From Casp-Chloro-G3 sp002816715 (lineage in GTDB: Bacteria > Chloroflexota > Dehalococcoidia > Lucifugimonadales > UBA3495): a stretch of DNA of 37,344 nt. Shown here in pieces: positions 15,173 to 23,484 of this stretch (position 1 is the stretch's first letter; every line of letters begins with the position of its first letter). A model generated the notes under the pieces. That model saw only the letters and a list, made by a program, of their open reading frames with translations. It was not told the DNA's origin and did not search any database. The stretch spans positions 1 through 37,344 of the forward strand of contig JAQBUV010000015.1 of the NCBI GenBank assembly GCA_027623815.1. Direction: 5' to 3'. A program made the position numbers and the translations under genes.

Positions 15173-16306
15173 TTACTCGCCAACGGCCCGGCCATCTACG
15201 AAGGGACGCAGGGCGTGGCCACCCCGAAGCTCAACGTTGACCTTGCTCCCCAAGGGATATTCGCGGGTATGGGGCAGCAAGCACCGCACGGAATTACCCG
15301 AAGGCAAGGACACCCGATACAGATAAGAGGCTCCCCGAAATTCGCGGGAAGTAATGACACCCTGGCCGTCATCTGCGGGGTGAAAGTTCAAGCAATCGGG
15401 ACGCATCATGACCTCGACCTGAGCGTCATCGCCCGGTGCGGCATTCCAAGTAGCGGAGCCGACTTCAGTCATCAGTCGGTCTTGATCTAGCCACGCCGGC
15501 AGGAAGTCCACTGTGCCGATGAACTCAGCCACGAATCGCGTGGCCGGTTCGTGGAAAATGACCTCTGGCGAGTCAGCCTGTTCAATCCTGCCATCGTGCA
15601 TCACGGCTACGGTGTCGCCAATGAACAGAGCTTCGTCCTGATCGTGGGTTACGAAGATAGCGGTGACGTTGCTGGCTCGCAGGATTGCCACCACGTCGCG
15701 GCGAACCTGCTCGCGCAACGAAGGGTCAAGGTTGGAGAAGGGTTCGTCTAGTAAGAGAAGTTCGGGCTGCGGGGCTAACGCCCGAGCCAACGCCACCCGC
15801 TGCTGCTGACCGCCCGATAGCTGATGGGGCATACGGTGACCAAAATCTCGCAACCCAACCAGATCCAAAACCTGATTGATGCGTTCTTTACGACCGTTAC
15901 CTCGAGGCAGGCCGTAGGCGATGTTCTGCTCCACCGTGAGATGGGGGAACAGGGCGCCCTCTTGAAATACCATCCCAACCCTGCGCTTTTCCGGAGGGAC
16001 GCTGTGATTGCCCTGAAATACGGTCCTACCGGCGATGTCCAGCGATCCTGAGTCCGCCATATCAAACCCGGCAATCAGCCGCAATGCGGTAGTCTTGCCA
16101 CAGCCGCTGGGGCCGAGCAGGGCGACTATCTGACCCTGAGGGACACTTAACGTGAAATCCACCAGCGCCTGGGTATCGCCGAACTTTTTGGAAAGGCCGT
16201 GGCACACCAGCGCCATCGCGTCAACGCCAGTTACTGGCTTGCTGACCGCACCTTCACTTGATTTCTCTGGCTGGGCAGGTTGGTGGAGTGTGCTGTCGGT
16301 CACCAC
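15173..16306 (-). CDS. fbpC: Ferric iron ABC transporter ATP-binding protein
   Basis: 377 residues. Walker A GPSGCGKTT, Q-loop VFQEGALFPHLTV, signature LSGGQQQRVALARA, Walker B LLLLDEPFSNLD, switch His in VTHDQDEAL. The C-terminal 90 residues form a TOBE domain (VMMRPDCLNFHP). FbpC/PotA-type ATPases drive Fe(III), polyamine or sulfate import; the divergent operon with FbpA- and FbpB-like genes makes iron the best substrate. The start is a GTG at 16306 with a weak binding site, and about 30 residues precede the conserved MALVCHGLSKKFG, so a later start is possible. Confidence 0.88.
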   Translation of the reverse strand: MVTDSTLHQPAQPEKSSEGAVSKPVTGVDAMALVCHGLSKKFGDTQALVDFTLSVPQGQIVALLGPSGCGKTTALRLIAGFDMADSGSLDIAGRTVFQGNHSVPPEKRRVGMVFQEGALFPHLTVEQNIAYGLPRGNGRKERINQVLDLVGLRDFGHRMPHQLSGGQQQRVALARALAPQPELLLLDEPFSNLDPSLREQVRRDVVAILRASNVTAIFVTHDQDEALFIGDTVAVMHDGRIEQADSPEVIFHEPATRFVAEFIGTVDFLPAWLDQDRLMTEVGSATWNAAPGDDAQVEVMMRPDCLNFHPADDGQGVITSREFRGASYLYRVSLPSGNSVRCLLPHTREYPLGSKVNVELRGGHALRPFVDGRAVGE

Positions 16307-16457
16307 AATGCTTCACCACTTGTCGGACTAACTATGCGCGAAATCAGCGAAGGGTTGACGACTTGACTTCCACCCCAACGACTCCGGCCCTCACAGACTG
16401 CTCTTTGCGAAGGGTTTAGTCTAGGCAAAATGCACCCAGAGATATTTAGTTTAAGTC

Positions 16458-16473
16458 TGTACAACATAGTTAA
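16458..16473 (-). promoter_or_regulatory. Candidate operator/promoter of fbpC
   Basis: TGTACAACATAGTTAA. On the minus strand it overlaps a possible promoter: TTAACA, 16-nt spacer, TATGTT. It matches the element upstream of dtxR at 14 positions with one gap, and a third TTGTACATTAGTGTAGG lies at 16511-16527. Confidence 0.4.
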
Positions 16474-16523
16474 ATCGTGCGTACTGTTAAGATATACTTC
16501 TCTACTCTTATTGTACATTAGTG

Positions 16524-16698
16524 TAGGACTAGCCCAGCTATCTGTCAACCAATATAGCTAGCCTGGGAGCATCATTCTCGAACCGGTGAGACTCGATTAG
16601 TTGCGCATAGGTGCTCGGAATTTTCGGTCGAGAGTGAGAAATTAGCCCACCATTGGCAATTAGTGGCGCAGCAGGACTACTATCTGTCCACCAAATAT
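16524..16698. repeat. Imperfect direct repeat pair
   Basis: CTATCTGTCAACCAATAT (16538-16555) recurs as CTATCTGTCCACCAAATAT (16680-16698). In both copies AGGACTA lies shortly upstream. The copies are about 140 bp apart with no gene between. Confidence 0.5.
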
Positions 16699-16877
16699 CC
16701 AGACTGCTATTTTTAATGTGTTGACAGTAATAAAATTCTTTGTTATTCTCCTCGACGTAACAACGTATATACATTGTTTAAAAATAAATATACATATAGT
16801 ATTGGTTTCAGTGCAGTATCATTGCGGGTTGTCAATCTCATGCCGGGTACGCGTGAATCCCGGTATCGCTCGGTGTT

Positions 16878-16921
16878 TCCGCTCCGGTTTCCCCACTCCT
16901 CCGGGGGAACCAGGAGCGGAT
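16878..16921 (+). other. Strong hairpin upstream of the Fea1-like operon
   Basis: TCCGCTCC and GGTTTCCCC pair with GGGGGAACC and GGAGCGGA around a short loop. A smaller CCGGG/CCCGG stem precedes it. It may be a leader RNA structure or the relic of a mobile element. No known riboswitch core was recognised. Confidence 0.45.
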
Positions 16922-17015
16922 ATGCCAAGCAGGCAAATTGCCGCTAGTTAGTCACAGGTTGGAGTCCCTTCAATAATACGCAACAATACGCAACGAGTGA
17001 ATAACGAATTAACCC

Positions 17016-17042
17016 TTGCCAGATAAGGGTAAACGATAAAAT
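17016..17042 (+). promoter_or_regulatory. Weak promoter candidate for the iron operon
   Basis: TTGCCA at 17016-17021 and TAAAAT at 17037-17042 with a short 15-nt spacer, about 30 nt before the start codon of the Fea1-like gene. Confidence 0.3.
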
Positions 17043-17072
17043 ACCATTTCAAGAAACACTGGAGGTTATCGT

Positions 17073-18197
17073 ATGCTTAGCTTGAAGATCCAAAGACCAG
17101 GCTGGCACTTATTAGTTGGTACTCCCTTACTTCTGGCATTAATACTCACTGCGTGTCTTGGCCCAGGGGAAGACCGCCCGGGCGTAGTGTCGGTGGACCC
17201 AGGGAGTGAGACCGTCTCAGTATCCGGCGTTGGGCCTGACTCGGGTACAGGAACCAGCGGCGCCAGTGATATCTACACGCCGGTTAGCAACGTGGACGGC
17301 TACTTTAACCTGAGCCTTGACCTTCGTGACATCAAGAACCTGATAGCCGCTGGTGATTGGGCCGGCGCAATAGCTGTATACCAGAACGGCAAGAACTCTT
17401 TACACGGTGATGGCACGCGGCGCTCCTTGCAGAGCGTGGCGACCTCGGGATCGGTGCTGGCAATGTTTCCCAACGGCGCTCAGGTATACGGCACTCCTAA
17501 TTTTCTGGACGCTCACGTACAAGCTGGTCTCAACGGCACCGACCGAGGCGCTGGCCTGTCGGACGCCGCACGTCGTCAACTGGTAGACAAAGGCATACAG
17601 GCGATTCTTTATGCCAAGGCGTTGCAGGAGATTGAGTCAGCCCGCACCCGGGTTGCGGAAGGCAATACTGACAACGCGACTGGCGCGCCTCATGCCGTGG
17701 ACGAAGCCGCCGCGGTTTACCTTGGTGCGATTGATGATGAGGGTATACGTGCCTTCTCACTGTCGGCCACCGCCCGGGGGCGGGAAGGGAACTTTGGCCT
17801 GGAGGGAAAGCTGGACGTTCCCCTTCAGATTGAGTTCGCGTCCTTGCAGCAAGCGGCCCAGGCTGGCAACTCCACAGCCTTTGCCGCCGCCGAAGCCAGG
17901 GTGCGCGGAAGCATGAACGCTATTTTCTACCTGGCTACCCTTCGCTACGCCCAGAGCACGCTGGACGCGGCGGTAACCGACCGTCCTGTCCCAATGGCTG
18001 AAGGCTGGGCTTTCTTTCAGACCCTACGCGCCTCCGTCGCCCAAGCATCACCCCAAACCGCCGACCGAATCAACGGCCTGTACCGTAGCGACACCGAGCC
18101 AGTGCCGGACAGCATCGTCTCCGAAGTGTACGAGGGTATGAATGCTCCTTCAGTCTTGGAGACCCTAGGCATTCCTCCGCACCTGCAGGTGAAGTAA
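17073..18197 (+). CDS. Fea1-like iron-assimilation lipoprotein
   Basis: 374 residues. Signal peptide with lipobox LTAC, modified Cys28, then a Gly/Ser-rich linker. The body matches what I recall of Fea1 (low iron-inducible periplasmic protein of green algae, Pfam PF07692): AGDWAGAIAVYQNGKNSLHGDG, then RRSLQSVAT, RQLVDKGIQAILYAKALQEI and the diagnostic GAPHAVDEAAAVYLGA at 204-219 (GAPHAWDEGWAFY in algae), plus a second half MAEGWAFFQTL. Algal proteins carry Trp where this one has Val. Position as first gene ahead of fbpA, with GGAGG 7 nt upstream, supports an extracytoplasmic role in iron capture. Biochemical function of the family is not settled. Confidence 0.75.
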   Translation: MLSLKIQRPGWHLLVGTPLLLALILTACLGPGEDRPGVVSVDPGSETVSVSGVGPDSGTGTSGASDIYTPVSNVDGYFNLSLDLRDIKNLIAAGDWAGAIAVYQNGKNSLHGDGTRRSLQSVATSGSVLAMFPNGAQVYGTPNFLDAHVQAGLNGTDRGAGLSDAARRQLVDKGIQAILYAKALQEIESARTRVAEGNTDNATGAPHAVDEAAAVYLGAIDDEGIRAFSLSATARGREGNFGLEGKLDVPLQIEFASLQQAAQAGNSTAFAAAEARVRGSMNAIFYLATLRYAQSTLDAAVTDRPVPMAEGWAFFQTLRASVAQASPQTADRINGLYRSDTEPVPDSIVSEVYEGMNAPSVLETLGIPPHLQVK

Positions 18198-18198
18198 C

Positions 18199-19227
18199 AT
18201 GGGCGTCGTTAAGCAATCAAGGTTTTGGGGCTGGCCGGTTTGCCTACTGGCGGCGTTTGTACTACTGAACCTGGTAGCCTGTGCCAGGGGAGGCGACGAA
18301 CTGGTAGTCTATTCCAGCCGTAGCAGCAGCCTGGTGCAGCCCCTCTTGGAGCAATACGCTGAGCAGACCGGCACCAACATCCGCGTGCGCTACGCCAGCA
18401 CTGCCAGCGTCGTGGCCACGCTGCTTGAAGAGGGTGACAACTCACCGGCAGACGTCATTTACCTGGCGGAGCCCAGCGGCTGGGCGGTGCTTTCCCAAGC
18501 AGGTACCCTGACCCAATTACCGGACAGCCTGCTGGAGAAAGTTGACCCTCGCTTCCGTTCCTCTAAAGGAGAGTGGGTCGGCACTTCAGGCAGATCCAAG
18601 GTGGTGGTTTACAACACCGAGAATGTCATCCCGGAGCGCGACTTGCCCCAGTCGATTATGGACTTTACCGACCCGAAGTGGAAAGACCGCATTGGTTGGG
18701 CGCCAACCCACGGCGAGTGGCAGATCAGCCTGATGTCGATACGTCTGCTTGAGGGCGACGACGCGGCCCGGGCCTGGCTGGAAGGCATTAAAGACAACAA
18801 CCCCAAGAGCTACCCTAACCTGATCAGCATTGTTCAGGCAGTGGCCAACGGTGACGTGGACGTGGGGTTTGTGAACCACTACTACGTGCCGCGCCTGATC
18901 GCTGAGCAGGGGGAAGGACTGAAGGCGCGAAATTACTATCTGGGGAATGGTGATGCCGGTGCGACAATTGACGTGGCCGGAGTCGCCATTCACCAGTCGA
19001 CCGGTTCCGGCAATGCCGCTGAGGATTTTGTGGCATACATGCTGGACGTTGCGGCCCAGCAGTACTTTGCTCAAGAGACCCAAGAATATCCCCTTAGCGC
19101 CGGAGTAAGTCCATCGGGAGACTTGCCTCCGCTGAGCGAGTTAGATCCTCCCCACATTGACTTGGCCGACCTTTCCGACCTGGAGGGCACCATCGCACTG
19201 CTCCGGGATACCGGAGTTATTCCGTAG
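18199..19227 (+). CDS. fbpA: Ferric iron ABC transporter substrate-binding lipoprotein
   Basis: 342 residues. Lipobox LVAC with Cys28; ELVVYSSRSSSLVQPLLEQY matches the N-lobe of class C ferric-binding proteins, and GFVNHYYVPRL carries the paired tyrosines (Tyr228, Tyr229) that ligate Fe(III). It captures ferric iron outside the membrane and delivers it to FbpB. The start is 1 nt after the previous stop, so it is translated together with the Fea1-like gene. The C-terminal 40 residues (LPPLSELDPPHIDLADL) also fit this family. Confidence 0.9.
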   Translation: MGVVKQSRFWGWPVCLLAAFVLLNLVACARGGDELVVYSSRSSSLVQPLLEQYAEQTGTNIRVRYASTASVVATLLEEGDNSPADVIYLAEPSGWAVLSQAGTLTQLPDSLLEKVDPRFRSSKGEWVGTSGRSKVVVYNTENVIPERDLPQSIMDFTDPKWKDRIGWAPTHGEWQISLMSIRLLEGDDAARAWLEGIKDNNPKSYPNLISIVQAVANGDVDVGFVNHYYVPRLIAEQGEGLKARNYYLGNGDAGATIDVAGVAIHQSTGSGNAAEDFVAYMLDVAAQQYFAQETQEYPLSAGVSPSGDLPPLSELDPPHIDLADLSDLEGTIALLRDTGVIP

Positions 19228-19255
19228 GATTAAGGATGGCGGCAATGTCTCAAGT

Positions 19256-20713
19256 ATGAGGACACTTCTGGTCGGCGCATTGGCGTTATTTGCGCTGCTG
19301 GCGATGGCGTATCTGGGTTCAGTAGGGCTTAGAGCCTCATGGAATGCGTCCATCACCGGCGACGAGCCTTTTTATCTCCTGACCACCCAGAGTCTGTTGC
19401 ATGACGGCGACTTAGACCTGACCCAACAATATCAACAGCTTTCCTACCAGTCATTCTTCGACCACCCGGATGGTCTCTGGCAGCAATCGGCGAAACAGGA
19501 CAACGGGGTCTTGCTCAGCCCGCACAATCCAGGACTGTCCATTCTGCTAATTCCAGGTTTTGCCGTCGCTGGACTGTTGGGCGCACAGATTGAGCTTTTA
19601 ATACTGACAGCGCTGACCTTTGCGCTTGCCTACATTCTGATAGCGCGAATCACCGGAGACATTTTGTGGAGTTGGCTGTCGGTTGCAATCGTCGGCTTGA
19701 GCGCCAGCGCCTTCGTATATGCCACCGAGGTATACCCAGAGATTCCCGCCGGCTGGTTGCTGGTGGTTTCCCTGTTGTTGCTTCAGTCCAAGAGTCTGAC
19801 TGGCGTGGGGATGGCGTTGCTGCTGGCGAGTTTGTTGAGCGCGTTGGTCTGGCTGGGCGTCAAATACACTCCACTGGCCGGTCTGGTCACGCTATGGGCA
19901 TTGTGGCAAATGGACGCTCGGCAGCGAATTACGCTGTTGATAAGCGGTGGAATCAGCGCGGTCTTTTTTGTGGGGTTTCATCTGAGGACGTTTGGCGCGC
20001 TCACCCCCTATAGCGTCGGCGTGGTGTATGCCGGAGATTCTGTCCTTGCCGTGTTAGAGCAGCATTTCGCAATATCTGACCGGGTTTACCGTTTGATCGG
20101 ACTGTTCATCGACCAGCGGTTTGGGATTGGCCGTTGGTCGCCGGTGCTGCTAATCGCCGTACCAGCGATGGCATTGTTATGGCGATGCGGCTCGCTCTCC
20201 AGACTGGTGTTAACCCTGATCGCCACTCAATTGTGCATCGCCACTTTCTTGGCCGTTACGATGATGGGCTGGTGGTTCCCCGGTCGCACCATGATCACGG
20301 TATTGCCGTTGTTCGCCCTGCCCCTGGCGTTACTCCTGATACGGATGCCCAACTGGGGCAGGACAGTGGTTGGACTGCTGGCACTTTACAGTCTAGCGAT
20401 CACCGCTGCCTTGACCGTTGCCGGACACAACGACGAAATTGCCATTGCAGTTGACCCGTTCAACTTGAAGGCCCCTCTGTTTCAGATTATTTCGCCGGTC
20501 TTCCCTGATTATCGTATCTGGACGGTTCAGACCTATCTGTTGACCGGCGGCTGGCTGTTGGCCGCAGTTTGCGCGGTGGCTTTTGCGTGCAACCTACCGC
20601 AAATATTGTCTCGTACGTTCTGGCGGAGAATCCTCGTCAGTCGAGCCAGGGTTTGGGTGGCCCAGTATGCTGGTATACTGCCCCAAATGATTGTTAACGT
20701 TCCGCTGAGTTGA
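19256..20713 (+). CDS. Polytopic membrane protein, GT-C glycosyltransferase-like
   Basis: 485 residues with about 11 hydrophobic segments. After the first membrane helix comes SITGDEPFYLLTTQSLLHDG (acidic pair D36-E37), the position and form of the catalytic-loop Asp/Glu of GT-C (PMT/ArnT-like) enzymes that use polyprenyl-phosphate sugars. ATG 19256 is chosen although the best binding site (AAGGATGG) is far upstream; nearby ATGs are out of frame. Its stop overlaps the start of the permease gene by one base, so it is embedded in the iron operon. A role in iron uptake is not evident; it may glycosylate an envelope component. Function uncertain. Confidence 0.6.
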   Translation: MRTLLVGALALFALLAMAYLGSVGLRASWNASITGDEPFYLLTTQSLLHDGDLDLTQQYQQLSYQSFFDHPDGLWQQSAKQDNGVLLSPHNPGLSILLIPGFAVAGLLGAQIELLILTALTFALAYILIARITGDILWSWLSVAIVGLSASAFVYATEVYPEIPAGWLLVVSLLLLQSKSLTGVGMALLLASLLSALVWLGVKYTPLAGLVTLWALWQMDARQRITLLISGGISAVFFVGFHLRTFGALTPYSVGVVYAGDSVLAVLEQHFAISDRVYRLIGLFIDQRFGIGRWSPVLLIAVPAMALLWRCGSLSRLVLTLIATQLCIATFLAVTMMGWWFPGRTMITVLPLFALPLALLLIRMPNWGRTVVGLLALYSLAITAALTVAGHNDEIAIAVDPFNLKAPLFQIISPVFPDYRIWTVQTYLLTGGWLLAAVCAVAFACNLPQILSRTFWRRILVSRARVWVAQYAGILPQMIVNVPLS

Positions 20714-22329
20714 TGGCAGTCCGACAAATACAAACCGCTCTCCGCGCCCGCTTTGGTCACTCCAAATGGCCTCCACCAATTGTTTTGATCCCGGCTATCC
20801 TGGTGTGCCTGTTGCTGCTCCTATCACCGGCATATCTGGCAGTACGCACCTTGGACGCTGGCGGCGAAGCCTGGGACTTGCTGTTCCGACTCCGAGTTTT
20901 GCAGATATTGCTGAGAACTCTGGGTCTGGTTTTTAGCGTCACCTTGGCATCGGTAGCGCTGGCAGTTCCGCTGGCGTGGCTGATTGTCCGCACCGACCTG
21001 CCATTCCGCCGAATGTGGAGAGTGGTCTTGCCGCTGCCGCTGGTCGTGCCCAGCTACGTCGGCGCTCTGGTCGTGGTGGTAGCTTTAGGCCCGCGAGGGA
21101 TGTTGCAAGGACTGTTACAGACAACCTTTGGCATCGAGCGACTGCCCGACATCAGTGGCTTTCCCGGAGCGTTCCTGGTCCTCACCCTGCTCAGCTATCC
21201 CTACGTGCTCCTAACGGTTCAAGCCGCTTTGTGGCGGATGGACCCGGCGTTAGAAGAAAGTTCAAGGGGGCTGGGTTTCAGCGGCTGGGCCACCTTCGGC
21301 AAGGTCATCCTGCCGCTGCTGCGCCCGGCCATCGCGTCCGGCGGTCTGCTGGTGGCCCTTTATACCCTCAGTGACTTTGGCGCGGTCTCGCTGCTGCGAT
21401 ACGAGACCTTCACCTGGGCGATATTCACCCAGTACGAAGGCGCGCTGGACCGTACCCTGGGAGCGGCAATGTCGTTGGCTCTGGTGGTGGTGGCGTTAAG
21501 CTTGGTGGGCCTGGAAGGGGTGACCCGAAGGCAGTCTCGGTATTATAGAAGCGACCAGGGGGTGGCCCGGCCATCAACGATTACACCGCTGGGCAAATGG
21601 AAGTGGCCCGCCGAGGCTTACTGCACCGTCATAGCCACGGCTGCCCTGGTGCTGCCAATGGCGATCCTGGTGTTCTGGGTGGTGCGGGGCGTGTCCTTGG
21701 GAGAGCCATTTCTCTTGCTGTGGGGAGCCATGCGCAACTCGTTGTATGTTTCCGCGCTGGCGGCGGGAGCGGCCATCATAGCGGCCATGCCAGTGGCAAT
21801 TCTAACCGTTCGATTTCCGGGGATATTCAGCACATTTCTTGAGCGCATAACCTATGTTGGGTTCGCCTTGCCGGGCATTGCGGTAGCCCTTGGGTTGGTA
21901 TTCTTTGGGGCCAACTACGCTCCAATTCTCTATCAGACCCTGGGACTGTTGGTCCTGGCCTACGTCGTGCTATTTTTACCAGCGGCGGTGGGCGCCACCC
22001 GCACGTCTCTTTTGCAAATGAGTCCTAACGTCGAGCATGCCGCCCGCAGCTTGGGACGGTCGCCGCTTCAGGTTGCCGCCACCGTTACCATTCCCCTGGT
22101 GCGTCCCGGCATCTTGGCCGGTGCGGCGTTGGTGTTTCTGCTGACCATGAAGGAATTACCCGCAACGTTAATCTTGAGTCCAATCGGATTCGATACTCTG
22201 GCCACGTCGATCTGGGCGGCCGCTTCGGAGGCTTTCTTCGCCAGAGCCGCCGCCCCCGCGTTGCTGTTGATCCTGGCGTCTTCATTGCCCCTGGCTTTTC
22301 TTACCATTAGACAACAGAGGCAAAGCTAG
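20713..22329 (+). CDS. fbpB: Ferric iron ABC transporter permease (two-domain)
   Basis: 538 residues with about 12 membrane spans and two binding-protein-dependent permease domains. EAA-like loops are EESSRGLGFSGWATFGKVILPLLRP (first half) and EHAARSLGRSPLQVAATVTIPLVRP (second half). This fused arrangement is typical of FbpB/SfuB ferric permeases. It works with the FbpA-like protein upstream and the divergently encoded FbpC. The ATG at 20713 overlaps the preceding TGA. Confidence 0.92.
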   Translation: MAVRQIQTALRARFGHSKWPPPIVLIPAILVCLLLLLSPAYLAVRTLDAGGEAWDLLFRLRVLQILLRTLGLVFSVTLASVALAVPLAWLIVRTDLPFRRMWRVVLPLPLVVPSYVGALVVVVALGPRGMLQGLLQTTFGIERLPDISGFPGAFLVLTLLSYPYVLLTVQAALWRMDPALEESSRGLGFSGWATFGKVILPLLRPAIASGGLLVALYTLSDFGAVSLLRYETFTWAIFTQYEGALDRTLGAAMSLALVVVALSLVGLEGVTRRQSRYYRSDQGVARPSTITPLGKWKWPAEAYCTVIATAALVLPMAILVFWVVRGVSLGEPFLLLWGAMRNSLYVSALAAGAAIIAAMPVAILTVRFPGIFSTFLERITYVGFALPGIAVALGLVFFGANYAPILYQTLGLLVLAYVVLFLPAAVGATRTSLLQMSPNVEHAARSLGRSPLQVAATVTIPLVRPGILAGAALVFLLTMKELPATLILSPIGFDTLATSIWAAASEAFFARAAAPALLLILASSLPLAFLTIRQQRQS

Positions 22330-22437
22330 TACCGTGACAACTCTGGATTGGCCGTATTTGCCTTGTCAGATTCGAACTGTATAGGTAGAATCCGGCTACC
22401 GAAAACCAATATTGATGATGGACACAAGGATCGATCC

Positions 22438-22818
22438 ATGCACCATTGGGAAGTCGGCGGGCCGATTAGCATTGGCTGGCCCGACCAGGGTGTACCCGCC
22501 AAGACTTACGAAATCGTCGAGTGTGAACCGCTGGGAAAAGTCTTACGAGGTCGGGTGACCGACGGCAATCGTCAGGGCGGCTTTCTGGTAATTTACGATT
22601 GCCCAGACGTGGTGCTGGAGCAACTGGCCGAGCAGGCCACCCACGCCACCGGCTTCAAGGTGATCGTATCCAGCTTGCGATGCAGTGTTGATGGCGTCTT
22701 GCTGCGCAGCTTCGACTACGAATGGTATCCCACGCCGGAATTTGCCGAGCGCCCCAGCTTACTGGCGCAGACATTGGCCAGGCTGCTGGAAGATATGCAA
22801 AACAAGCCAGCGACGTAA
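22438..22818 (+). CDS. Hypothetical protein
   Basis: 126 residues, not recognised. MHHWEVGGPISIGWPDQGVP at the start, a mixed alpha/beta composition, no signal peptide or membrane segment, and no metal-binding or catalytic motif that I can name. ATG 22438 has AGGA about 8 nt upstream; the frame extends back to 22348 but without a good start. It lies 108 bp after fbpB on the same strand and may be transcribed with it. The uninterrupted frame with codon usage like its neighbours makes it a likely real gene. Confidence 0.6.
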   Translation: MHHWEVGGPISIGWPDQGVPAKTYEIVECEPLGKVLRGRVTDGNRQGGFLVIYDCPDVVLEQLAEQATHATGFKVIVSSLRCSVDGVLLRSFDYEWYPTPEFAERPSLLAQTLARLLEDMQNKPAT

Positions 22819-23018
22819 TGAACCACGTTCGCTCTCCTAAACCAATGCCAAAGTGGAATCTACAGGGTAGGCGATACCGTCTATGCGGGTTTCACCTTGG
22901 TATTGGTATAGGTAGACTTGGTGTCCCCCAGCAGGTATTATTGTTGGCGTATGACGGCTGGCACACCAACAGGATTGGCCGGCCGATTCACCGGGAAAGA
23001 GGAGGTTTTGAGGATTTA
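22819..23018. other. Intergenic region before the cupin gene
   Basis: 200 bp. An overlapping open frame (22722-23381) covers it in the cupin frame, but the segment lacks protein-like pattern and the cupin has its own ribosome binding site. No regulatory site was recognised. Confidence 0.45.
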
Positions 23019-23381
23019 ATGAAGATTGTAAAAATGGGCAGCGTACCAGTAGAGGCAGCCACCAGCGCATTGTTCACGGGTAACGTCACCAGGCAGAATG
23101 TATTAGCGCCCGGCGACAGCAAGAACTTCAACTTCGGCATCGTTAGCTTCAGCGCCGGTTCCCGCAACAAGTTCCACAAGCACAGCGGAGACCAGATTCT
23201 GATCATCACCGAAGGCACCGGCAAAGTCGCCACCGATAACGAAACAGTCGTGGTCAACGAGGGTGATGTGGTAGTTATCCCCGCTGGCGAAAACCACTGG
23301 CACGGCGCGCCCGACGGTACTGCGATGGCCCACATCACCGTCACGGTGAACGGCAGCCAGACCGAGCAGACGGAACCCTAA
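23019..23381 (+). CDS. Cupin-domain protein
   Basis: 120 residues. Both cupin motifs are intact: NFGIVSFSAGSRNKFHKHSG followed by DQILIITEGTG, and NEGDVVVIPAGENHWHGAP. The ligand set H-x-H ... H should bind a divalent metal. ATG 23019 is preferred, with AGGAGG and a second AGGA upstream. Small cupins of this type include carboxymuconolactone-associated and quercetinase-like proteins; the substrate is unknown. It ends just before a strong bidirectional terminator. Confidence 0.85.
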   Translation: MKIVKMGSVPVEAATSALFTGNVTRQNVLAPGDSKNFNFGIVSFSAGSRNKFHKHSGDQILIITEGTGKVATDNETVVVNEGDVVVIPAGENHWHGAPDGTAMAHITVTVNGSQTEQTEP

Positions 23382-23411
23382 TCGACTAGCCTACCCAGTT
23401 TATCAACGTCA

Positions 23412-23448
23412 AAAAGCCCCGAAGTCACTTTCTGACCTCGGGGCTTTT
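23412..23448. terminator. Bidirectional rho-independent terminator
   Basis: AAAAGCCCCGA pairs with TCGGGGCTTTT around an 11-16 nt centre in which AGTCA/TGACC partly pairs. A-runs and T-runs at both ends suit termination from both the cupin (plus) and the dehydrogenase (minus). Confidence 0.88.
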
Positions 23449-23484
23449 CTATTGTCACAGCAGCTACGCGGTGACTAGGCTGGC

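Larger units (their letters stand above)
16307..17072. other. 766-bp divergent regulatory region of the iron locus
   Basis: AT-rich gap between fbpC and the Fea1-like gene. It holds two TGTACA motifs (16458-16473, 16511-16527), an imperfect direct repeat (16524-16555 and 16672-16698), a strong hairpin (16878-16921) and the presumed promoter of the plus-strand operon. The open frame 16538-16774 on the minus strand has no recognisable features and is not called. Confidence 0.6.

Noticed and set aside
16003..16014. Third copy of the CAGGGCAATC terminal repeat (GTGATTGCCCTG)
   Set aside because: It lies inside the conserved fbpC coding region, is imperfect and has no partner end.
16538..16774. 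78-codon minus-strand ORF in the iron intergenic region
   Set aside because: AT-rich, covers one direct repeat pair, no binding site or motif.
16830..16950. Cobalamin or other known riboswitch
   Set aside because: Neither strand shows the conserved core of a known metal or cofactor riboswitch; only stable hairpins are visible.
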